From Limnohabitans sp. (GTDB taxonomy: Bacteria > Pseudomonadota > Gammaproteobacteria > Burkholderiales > Burkholderiaceae_C): a stretch of 8,080 nucleotides of DNA. A program made the position numbers and the translations under genes. The DNA is taken from assembly GCA_021731425.1 (NCBI GenBank), contig JAKFXJ010000315.1, positions 1 through 8,080 of the forward strand, read 5' to 3'. Below the pieces are notes generated by a model, which was not told the DNA's origin, made no database searches, and saw nothing but the letters and a program-made list of their open reading frames with translations. How positions within the stretch are numbered: the first letter of the stretch is position 1; each line of letters starts with the position of its first letter. Shown one piece after another: positions 1-4,929 of this stretch.

Positions 1-960
1 GCGCACCTGGACATGCCCAAGAACATCGAGGGCTATTACCAAGAAACGGGCCGCGCCGGGCGCGACGGCTTGGCGTCGGATGCGTGGATGGCCTACGGCC
101 TGCAAGACGTGGTGAACCAGCGCCGCATGATCGACGAGAGCCCGGCGGGCGAAGAATTCAAGCAGGTCATGCGTGGCAAGCTCGACGCGCTGCTGGCCCT
201 GGCCGAAGCCACCGACTGCCGCCGTGTGCGGCTGCTGAGTTACTTCGGCGAAAGCTACAGCAGCCAAAAGGACAGCGCACAAGGCGTTTACATGCCCTTT
301 TGTGTCAACTGCGACAACTGCCTGAACCCGCCCGAAGTGTGGGACGGCACCGATGCGGCGCGCAAGCTGCTGTCCACCGTTTACCGCACGCAGCAAAGCA
401 GTGGGAACAGCTTTGGGGCGAGCCACACCATGGACATCGTGCGCGGCAAAAAAACCGAGAAAGTGGCGCAACGCGGCCACGAGAGCATCAGCACCTTTGG
501 ACTGGGCGCGGAATACAGCGAACAACAACTGCGCGCCGTGATGCGCCAGTTGATCGCGATTGGCGCTTTGCATGTGCACACCGAAGACGGTTTCAGCACC
601 TTGCACCTGACCGAGGCCTCACGCGCCGTGCTCAAAGGCGATGTGCCCGTGCAATTGCGAGAGAGCACCAGCCAACGCAGCGACAAAAAGAGCCGCACCC
701 GCAGCGGCCCCGCGCCTGCTGCAGCCAACCTGGGGCCCGATGCGATGGTGCGCTTCATCAACCTCAAGGCCTGGCGAGCCGAAGTGGCCAAAGAGCACAA
801 CCTGCCCGCGTATGTGATCTTCCACGACGCCACCTTGGCCGCCATTGCCGAAGCCGCACCGCAAAGCCTGGCGCAGCTGCAAGGCATCAGCGGCTTGGGC
901 GTGAAGAAACTCGAGGCCTATGGCGAGCAGGTGCTGCGGGTGTGCAACGGGGCCGACTGA
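1..960 (+). CDS. recQ: ATP-dependent DNA helicase RecQ, C-terminal part (5' end outside window)
   Basis: RecQ is a 3'-5' DNA helicase used in recombinational repair and restart of stalled forks. The frame is open from base 1, giving 319 residues, roughly the C-terminal half of a protein of about 600. Seen in order: helicase motif VI (QETGRAGRDG, residues 14-23, with the arginine finger); the RecQ zinc-binding module with four cysteines at residues 73, 101, 104 and 107 (the last three spaced CxxCxxC); a winged-helix RQC region at about 120-225; a basic linker; and an HRDC domain at about 245-319, including GISGLGVKKLEAYG, which helps bind single-stranded DNA. No disabling change is visible in the part present. 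The stop codon (958-960) directly abuts the stop of the convergent hppD, so there is no room for a terminator between them. Family assignment is very secure. Confidence 0.96.
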   Translation, partial: AHLDMPKNIEGYYQETGRAGRDGLASDAWMAYGLQDVVNQRRMIDESPAGEEFKQVMRGKLDALLALAEATDCRRVRLLSYFGESYSSQKDSAQGVYMPFCVNCDNCLNPPEVWDGTDAARKLLSTVYRTQQSSGNSFGASHTMDIVRGKKTEKVAQRGHESISTFGLGAEYSEQQLRAVMRQLIAIGALHVHTEDGFSTLHLTEASRAVLKGDVPVQLRESTSQRSDKKSRTRSGPAPAAANLGPDAMVRFINLKAWRAEVAKEHNLPAYVIFHDATLAAIAEAAPQSLAQLQGISGLGVKKLEAYGEQVLRVCNGAD

Positions 961-2040
961 TCAGGCTTCCAGCTGAATCGCACCACGCCGAATTTGGTCG
1001 CGCTCCAGGCTTTCAAACAGCGCCTTGAAGTTGCCTTCACCAAAGCCTTCGTCGGCCTTGCGCTGGATGAATTCAAAGAAGACTGGGCCCAGCAGGGTTT
1101 GACTGAAGATTTGCAGCAGCAAACGCTTTTCGCCGTTGGCGGTTGATCCGTCCATCAAGATGCCACGCGCTTGTAATTCGGGCACCGGCTCGCCGTGGCC
1201 CGGCAGGCGCTCTTCGAGCATCTCGTAATAAATGTCGTTGGGTGCGGTCATGAGCGGAATGCCCGCCATCTGCAGCGCGTCCACGCTTTTCAAGAGGTCG
1301 TCGGTGAGCAGGGCAATGTGCTGGATGCCCTCGCCGTTGAACTGCATCAAGAACTCTTCGATCTGGCCCCCGGTCTTGCCCGACTCTTCGTTCAGCGGGA
1401 TACGGATCATGCCGTCGGGCGCCATCATGGCTTGGCTGGTGAGGCCCGTGTATTCCCCCTTGATGTCGAAGTAACGGATTTCCTGGAAGTTGAAGAGCTT
1501 CTCGTAAAAACCACTCCAGTAGGCCATGCGCCCTTTGTAGACGTTGTGTGTCATGTGGTCGATGAGCTTGAGGCCGTGGCCGGGCGGGTGGCGGTCTACG
1601 CCCTCGATGAATTCGAAGTCGATGTCGTAGATGCTTTTGCCGTCTTCAAAGCGGTCGATCAAATACAAAGGTGCGCCGCCAATGCCCTTGATGGCGGGCA
1701 AGCGCAACTCCATGGGGCCCGTGGGCACGTCCACAGGCTGCGCCCCAAGTTCCAGCGCCCGTGCATAAGCTTTGTGCGAATCTTTCACGCGAAACGCCAA
1801 GGCGCAAGCACAAGGGCCATGCTCGGATGCGAAGTAACCCGCCAAGCTTTTGGGCTCGCGGTTGACGATGAAATTGATGTCGCCCTGGCGGAAGAGCACC
1901 ACGTCTTTGGAGCGGTGCTTCGCCACCAAAGTGAACCCCATTTTCTCGAACAAGGGCTCCAGCGTGTTGGGAACAGGCGAGGCAAACTCGACGAACTCGA
2001 AGCCACACAAACCCATAGGGTTGTCAAACAAATCGGCCAT
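961..2040 (-). CDS. hppD: 4-hydroxyphenylpyruvate dioxygenase
   Basis: This enzyme converts 4-hydroxyphenylpyruvate and O2 to homogentisate and CO2, the second step of tyrosine catabolism. It is a cytosolic Fe(II) enzyme with two vicinal-oxygen-chelate domains. The 359-residue product has the usual bacterial length and reads like Pseudomonas HPPD throughout (starts [19 protein letters not shown]). The iron ligands are all present: His162 (in IDHMTHNV), His241 (in GIQHIALL) and Glu323 (in [11 protein letters not shown]). The conserved C-terminal helix [18 protein letters not shown], which closes the active site, is intact. The ATG at 2038-2040 is chosen because family members start there and a GGAG lies 6 bases upstream. 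The frame stays open for 36 more codons to a TTG, but that stretch does not resemble the family. The gene is convergent with recQ, and a 224-bp gap separates it from the upstream CoA-transferase. No homogentisate dioxygenase gene is in the window. Confidence 0.97.
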   Translation of the reverse strand: MADLFDNPMGLCGFEFVEFASPVPNTLEPLFEKMGFTLVAKHRSKDVVLFRQGDINFIVNREPKSLAGYFASEHGPCACALAFRVKDSHKAYARALELGAQPVDVPTGPMELRLPAIKGIGGAPLYLIDRFEDGKSIYDIDFEFIEGVDRHPPGHGLKLIDHMTHNVYKGRMAYWSGFYEKLFNFQEIRYFDIKGEYTGLTSQAMMAPDGMIRIPLNEESGKTGGQIEEFLMQFNGEGIQHIALLTDDLLKSVDALQMAGIPLMTAPNDIYYEMLEERLPGHGEPVPELQARGILMDGSTANGEKRLLLQIFSQTLLGPVFFEFIQRKADEGFGEGNFKALFESLERDQIRRGAIQLEA

Positions 2041-2046
2041 GAAAAT

Positions 2047-2050
2047 CTCC
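2047..2050 (-). promoter_or_regulatory. ribosome binding site of hppD
   Basis: GGAG on the minus strand, followed by a 6-base spacer (ATTTTC) and the ATG at 2040. It is a good Shine-Dalgarno match and settles the start of hppD against the upstream in-frame TTG at 2148. Confidence 0.75.
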
Positions 2051-2087
2051 AGTGAACAGCAGGGCCGCGCTGCATGGTGAGCGCAGC

Positions 2088-2102
2088 CCGAATTGAAATC
2101 GG
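2088..2102. promoter_or_regulatory. imperfect 15-bp palindrome upstream of hppD, candidate operator
   Basis: CCGAATTGAAATCGG: six of the seven arm positions are self-complementary around a central G, with a single mismatched pair. It lies 48-62 bp upstream of the hppD start codon, a usual place for a repressor or activator site. A short inverted repeat, GCTGC (2069-2073) and GCAGC (2083-2087), sits between it and the gene. No regulator is assigned; the operator role is inferred from symmetry and position only. Confidence 0.35.
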
Positions 2103-2214
2103 ACAAACAAAAAAAGAGGGAGGTTAGAGAGCCTGCGGCGGCGCGCAAGGCTTACCCCGCGTGCTGCGCGCGAGGTGGATGCCGAAAATCAAAACCTGGA
2201 TGGCCATAGGGCAG

Positions 2215-2243
2215 ATGGTCGTCGCCGGACCGTCAAATGTCAA
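2215..2243 (-). promoter_or_regulatory. weak candidate sigma70 promoter for hppD
   Basis: On the minus strand a perfect -35 hexamer TTGACA (2243-2238) is followed after 17 bp by GACCAT (2220-2215), which matches only three of six -10 positions. It would give a 5' leader of about 170 bases. The poor -10 makes this uncertain, and a promoter nearer the gene is equally possible. The rest of the 2041-2264 gap holds the palindrome at 2088-2102, a bulged GC-rich hairpin at 2130-2152 and a run of seven A at 2109-2115. Confidence 0.25.
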
Positions 2244-2264
2244 GCGACGCCACCACCCGGCATT

Positions 2265-3464
2265 TCAGGCCACAGCACGGCTGGCCCGCAAACGCTCAAT
2301 GTCGAGGGGGCTCAGGCCCAAGCTGTTCAACAACGCGTCGGTGTTCTCACCTTGCCGCGGTGGTTGGTGGCGGACCCCCAAACGTTGGCCGCCCATGGTG
2401 AAGGGCAGTAAGGCCGCGGGGGCACTTTGCCCGGCTTTTGGGCCGTCAGTGAGGCGCACATCGGCCAAGCCACCGGTGGCCTGAAGGTGCGGATCGTCAA
2501 ACAGCTCTTCGGGCTTGACGATGGGTGCAAAAGGCAAACCCGCTTTTTCAAAAATGACGCTCAGTTCGGCGGCCGTAAAGGCCGCCAAACGGCGACGCAA
2601 ATCGGGCATCAGCTCGGAACGCAGCGACACGCGGGCGTTGTTGTCCAAATAGCGTGGATCGGCCTTCAGGTCGGCACAACCCAACACGTCGCAGAAGGTG
2701 GCCCACTGCGCATCGCTCACGGCCGCCAAAAAGATTTGCTCGCCGTTTTTGACGGTGAACACGTCATACACCGCCCAAGCCGAGATGCGGTTGGGCATGG
2801 GCTCGGCCGCTTTGCCGGTGATGGCGTACTGCAGCATGTGTTGGCCGACCAGGAACACGTTGTTCTCGAATAAAGCCGACTGGATTTCTTGGCCGCGCCC
2901 GGTGATGCCGCGTTGAATCAATGCACCGAGCACACCAATCGCACCAAACATGCCGCCCATGATGTCGTTCACGCTGGTGCCGGCACGCAGCGGGTCACCT
3001 GGGCGCCCAGTCATGTAGGCCAAGCCACCCATCATTTGCACCACTTCGTCGAGTGCCGTGCGGTGGTCGTAGGGACCGGGCAGAAAACCCTTGAGGCTGG
3101 CGTAAATCAGCTGGGGGTGCTTTGCCGACAGGCTGGCGTAGTCCAGGCCGTACTTGGCCATGGTGCCGGGCTTGAAGTTCTCGGCCACCACATCGGCTGT
3201 GGCGCACAAGCGTCGCGCCACCTCAGCCCCCTCGGGGCTTTGCAAGTTGATCTGGATGCTTTTTTTATTGCGGTTGAACATCGGGAAAAAACCTGCACCC
3301 GAGCCCAACAAATGCCGCGTGCGGTCACCCTCAATGGGTTCGACCTTGATGACTTCAGCCCCCATATCGGCCAGCACCATGCCGCAGGTGGGGCCCATGA
3401 CCATGTGGGTGAACTCGACGACGCGCAAGCCTTCGAGCGGGAGTTTTCCGGCAGGGGGGTTCAT
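2265..3464 (-). CDS. family III (CaiB/BaiF) CoA-transferase
   Basis: Enzymes of this family move CoA between carboxylic acids in the cytosol through a mixed anhydride on a catalytic aspartate. The 399-residue product has the normal family length. It shows the N-terminal CoA-binding fold start (LEGLRVVEFTHMVMGPTCGMVLADMGAEVIKVEP, given here as LRVVEFTH, GPTCGMVLADMGAEVIKVEP at about 13-43), the family signature ENFKPGTMAKYGLDYASL (95-112), and the catalytic aspartate D167 in VNDIMGGMFGA. A TGRPGDPLRAG loop precedes it. The acid substrate cannot be read from the sequence; formyl-, acyl-, mesaconyl- and carnitine-type members look alike at this level. The gene starts 8 bp after the DUF3297 stop codon, so the two are probably co-transcribed and perhaps translationally coupled, since no strong Shine-Dalgarno precedes this ATG. 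A link to tyrosine breakdown with the downstream hppD is possible but unproven. Confidence 0.93.
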   Translation of the reverse strand: MNPPAGKLPLEGLRVVEFTHMVMGPTCGMVLADMGAEVIKVEPIEGDRTRHLLGSGAGFFPMFNRNKKSIQINLQSPEGAEVARRLCATADVVAENFKPGTMAKYGLDYASLSAKHPQLIYASLKGFLPGPYDHRTALDEVVQMMGGLAYMTGRPGDPLRAGTSVNDIMGGMFGAIGVLGALIQRGITGRGQEIQSALFENNVFLVGQHMLQYAITGKAAEPMPNRISAWAVYDVFTVKNGEQIFLAAVSDAQWATFCDVLGCADLKADPRYLDNNARVSLRSELMPDLRRRLAAFTAAELSVIFEKAGLPFAPIVKPEELFDDPHLQATGGLADVRLTDGPKAGQSAPAALLPFTMGGQRLGVRHQPPRQGENTDALLNSLGLSPLDIERLRASRAVA

Positions 3465-3472
3465 GTGCAGAC

Positions 3473-3733
3473 TCAGCGGTAAAACGCTTCGACTTTGCCC
3501 TTGAGCTTGATCAGCAAGGGTTGACCCTTGCGGTCCAGCGTCTTGCCAGCGGGCACGCGCACCCAGCCTTCGCTGATGCAGTATTCCTCGACGTCGTTGC
3601 GGTCCTTGCCGTTGAAGCGGATGCCGATGTCGTGCTCGAACACGGCGCGTACATGGTGCGGGCTGCGGGCGTCAATCGCCAAGCGGTCGGGCAGTGCGGG
3701 GCGAGAGGATGGGTCAGTGGCGGTATCGGTCAT
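3473..3733 (-). CDS. DUF3297 family protein (function unknown)
   Basis: A small soluble protein of 86 residues with no signal peptide, membrane segment or cysteine pair. It has the conserved core recognised for DUF3297: PDRLAIDARSPH (about 15-26), GIRFNGKDRNDVEEYCISEG (about 37-56), WVRVPAGKTLDRKGQPLLIK (57-76) and a C-terminal LKGKVEAFYR. The family is widespread in proteobacteria as a short stand-alone protein; no biochemical role is known to me. The ATG at 3731-3733 fits the family start, though the ribosome binding site is weak. It is the first gene of a tight pair with the CoA-transferase (8 bp gap), but shared transcription does not by itself imply a shared pathway. The family call is from memory of the conserved core. 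Confidence 0.88.
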   Translation of the reverse strand: MTDTATDPSSRPALPDRLAIDARSPHHVRAVFEHDIGIRFNGKDRNDVEEYCISEGWVRVPAGKTLDRKGQPLLIKLKGKVEAFYR

Positions 3734-3760
3734 GGGATCAAGATTCTGAAAACCACCGAA

Positions 3761-3769
3761 TCTATACCA
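3761..3769 (-). promoter_or_regulatory. candidate extended -10 promoter for DUF3297 and CoA-transferase
   Basis: The minus strand reads TGGTATAGA, an extended -10 element (TGn plus a TATAAT-like hexamer with TATA in place). It would start transcription near 3754 with a leader of about 20 bases. No convincing -35 is present at 17 bp. If this promoter is used, the inverted repeats at 3779-3828 lie just upstream of it, as a DNA operator would. If transcripts come from further up, they are in the leader RNA. Confidence 0.3.
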
Positions 3770-3778
3770 AAAACCAGA

Positions 3779-3828
3779 GGGCGCTCACATTTTCTCGGGC
3801 TGGAAAGCGCCCATCAAGTTGCCCGAGA
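3779..3828. repeat. two interleaved perfect inverted repeats (pseudoknot or attenuator topology)
   Basis: Pair A is GGGCGCT (3779-3785) with AGCGCCC (3806-3812). Pair B is TCTCGGGC (3793-3800) with GCCCGAGA (3821-3828). Each pair has a 20-base loop, and each loop contains one arm of the other pair, so the arms run A-B-A-B. In RNA this is an H-type pseudoknot or two mutually exclusive hairpins. Read on the minus strand (the direction of the flanking genes), pair B comes first, and pair A is followed 5 bases later by a run of five T (3773-3769), so pair A could act as a terminator after the H-NS-like gene. The element lies between the H-NS-like stop and the DUF3297 start. Confidence 0.5.
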
Positions 3829-3867
3829 TGGACAACACGGGTCAACGAAGTCTGCACTTGGGCTCAG

Positions 3868-4146
3868 TCAACGACGGTTGAAATATTGACGCATTTCCGA
3901 AAGGGTTTGGGATTCCTTGTGCTTGACCGTTGCGATTTTGGGAGTGCTGTTCGGAAAAATATCTTCTTGCGTCAAGTTGTACTTTTCCATGACGGCCATG
4001 ATTTGTGCGGTGCCTTGATCGATGGCTTGTTGACGCAATCGCGCTTGCTCCAAATCCTGGTCCATCTTTTTCAAGACTTCCATGGACTGTGTGATCTTGA
4101 AATCAAGCTCTGCTTTTTGCTGCTCAAGCTGTTTCAGTGAAGGCAT
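3868..4146 (-). CDS. small coiled-coil protein resembling the H-NS oligomerisation domain, no DNA-binding domain
   Basis: A 92-residue, strongly helical protein starting MPSLKQLEQQKAELDFKI, followed by heptad-like helices to about residue 50 and then IMAVMEKYNLTQEDIF (about 49-64). This arrangement matches the N-terminal half of short betaproteobacterial H-NS-type proteins (MPTLKELLAQKAAL... then a KxxMxxYGLT-like turn). The C-terminal half that binds AT-rich DNA, normally containing a YRDPxxGxTWSGRGRxPxW-type loop, is absent: the protein ends SEMRQYFNRR. No such loop is seen in the frames just beyond the stop codon, so a simple frameshift does not explain the loss. The ATG is supported by GGAG at 4155-4158. 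It could be an H-NS antagonist that forms mixed oligomers (as H-NST does), or an unrelated coiled-coil protein. The gene is certain enough; the family link is tentative. Confidence 0.7.
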   Translation of the reverse strand: MPSLKQLEQQKAELDFKITQSMEVLKKMDQDLEQARLRQQAIDQGTAQIMAVMEKYNLTQEDIFPNSTPKIATVKHKESQTLSEMRQYFNRR

Positions 4147-4377
4147 GGTGAGGGCTCCGAAAGAGGAATGAAGTTGACGTGTTGAAATCTAACAGCCGCT
4201 CTCGTGTCAACCCACATCAATCATCATGAAAACACACAGATGCTCACATCTGAGGGGCCGCCTGTTCTGTGTTGGCGACAAATGCTCACAGTTGCTCACG
4301 TTTTGGCACCACTATTTCGCTTGAATGCACAGGCCAGCGTTTTATGGCGCGTGTAGCTCCTATGATCCAAGACATCC
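4147..4377. promoter_or_regulatory. divergent control region between the H-NS-like gene and the two-component system
   Basis: This 231-bp region contains no supported gene. For the leftward H-NS-like gene there is a minus-strand TTGACA (4210-4205) without a good -10 at normal spacing. GTTGAC (4173-4178) and GTCAAC (4206-4211) form a 6-bp inverted repeat 27 bp apart. A hairpin or operator-like palindrome CAGATG-CTCA-CATCTG lies at 4237-4252, and three TGCTCAC repeats lie at 4241-4299. For the rightward kinase gene, TATGAT at 4361-4366 is a good -10, but no -35 is seen 15-19 bp before it. It would start RNA only a few bases ahead of the ATG at 4378, so a very short leader or a leaderless message is possible; no Shine-Dalgarno is visible there. 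Confidence 0.5.
4241..4299 (+). repeat. three direct TGCTCAC repeats at helical-turn spacing, candidate response-regulator site
   Basis: TGCTCAC occurs at 4241-4247, 4283-4289 and 4293-4299, all in the same direction. The steps are 42 bp (four turns at 10.5) and 10 bp (about one turn), so all three face nearly the same side of the helix. Flanks give a loose consensus [A/T]TGCTCAC[A/G]. The first copy overlaps the palindrome at 4237-4252. OmpR/PhoB-type regulators typically bind tandem direct half-sites spaced 10-11 bp, and the regulator gene at 6246-6986 is of that class, so autoregulation is a reasonable inference. Confidence 0.5.
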
Positions 4378-4866
4378 ATGAAACGTTTGTGTTGTCTCCT
4401 GCTGTTGCTGTTTTTCCAACTGCACTTGTATGCAGGGCCCAATCGCTATGCCATCGAAACGGCTTATTTTCATGATGATCAACAAAAGCACACCCTCGAG
4501 AGCGCCCAAGCCCAGACATTCACACCCTATCGGGGTCAACTTCGCCTTGGATTTGTCGGGGGTGAAACCTGGATCCGGATTCGACTTCTAGAACCCCTCA
4601 ACACATCAGCAACCGAGTCCGCCTCGCCCCTGGTGTTGAAGGTCGAACCCTATTCTCTGGACAGCTTGGCCTTTTTCCAACACACAGCAGGAACGTGGTC
4701 TGAGCAGTTGGGTGGCGAGTTGCAACCCCCAAAGAAAAAAGTTTGCATCGAACTGCAGCACTGTTTTGTATTCGATGCGTCCCATGCCGACAAAGACTTC
4801 GCCTATTTGAAAGTTGAAACGACGGCTGTGCGCATTATTCGCACCGATGTGGTGACTGCCGATTAG
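4378..4866 (+). CDS. N-terminal half of the split kinase: exported 7TMR-DISM extracellular 2-like sensor domain
   Basis: As it stands this reads as a 162-residue protein. Residues 1-19 are a typical signal sequence (MKR, then a leucine-rich core LCCLLLLLFFQLHLYA) with likely cleavage before GPN. The rest is a beta-rich domain with the hallmarks of the 7TMR-DISM extracellular region: GETWIRIRLLEPLN (about 62-75), then LVLKVEPYSLDSLAFF (about 83-98), then FAYLKVETTAVRIIRTDV near the end. This domain is taken to bind a small periplasmic ligand, which is unknown. Two cysteines (KKVCIELQHCF) could form a disulphide outside the membrane. If translation stops at TAG, the product would be a free periplasmic sensor domain unable to signal by itself. 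The ATG at 4378 is the first possible start after an in-frame TGA at 4363; the ribosome binding site is poor. Confidence 0.7.
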   Translation: MKRLCCLLLLLFFQLHLYAGPNRYAIETAYFHDDQQKHTLESAQAQTFTPYRGQLRLGFVGGETWIRIRLLEPLNTSATESASPLVLKVEPYSLDSLAFFQHTAGTWSEQLGGELQPPKKKVCIELQHCFVFDASHADKDFAYLKVETTAVRIIRTDVVTAD

Positions 4867-4929
4867 GCCCTGACGTCATCGATTGCGGCCATCAAAAGCG
4901 TCCATGCCGCGCTCAATCTTTCCATCGCC

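Noticed and set aside
84..1028. Plus-strand open frame (314 codons) overlapping recQ in another frame
   Set aside because: Arginine- and proline-rich translation typical of an out-of-frame reading of GC-rich DNA; recQ in the other frame has all family motifs.
1195..2055. Long plus-strand open frame (286 codons) opposite hppD
   Set aside because: It is the antisense shadow of a fully conserved HPPD gene in high-GC DNA; its translation resembles no family and no ribosome binding site is present.
2041..2148. In-frame 36-codon extension of hppD to a TTG
   Set aside because: HPPD proteins start at MADL, the GGAG at 2047-2050 fits the ATG at 2040, and the extension is not conserved in character.
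2109..2152. Possible intrinsic terminator of the CoA-transferase transcript (hairpin 2130-2152, T-run 2115-2109 on the minus strand)
   Set aside because: The stem is bulged, and 14 bases separate it from the T-run, so it does not fit a standard terminator.
3785..3838. 17-codon minus-strand GTG frame covering the interleaved repeats, possible leader peptide
   Set aside because: No ribosome binding site and a GTG start; its overlap with the structured repeats is as easily chance.
4269..4475. 68-codon plus-strand open frame overlapping the kinase start
   Set aside because: It runs across the control region and signal peptide in another frame, has no ribosome binding site and matches nothing known.
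4864..4866. TAG read as pyrrolysine
   Set aside because: Pyrrolysine use is not expected in a betaproteobacterium and no pyl genes are in view; mutation, error or ordinary suppression is simpler.
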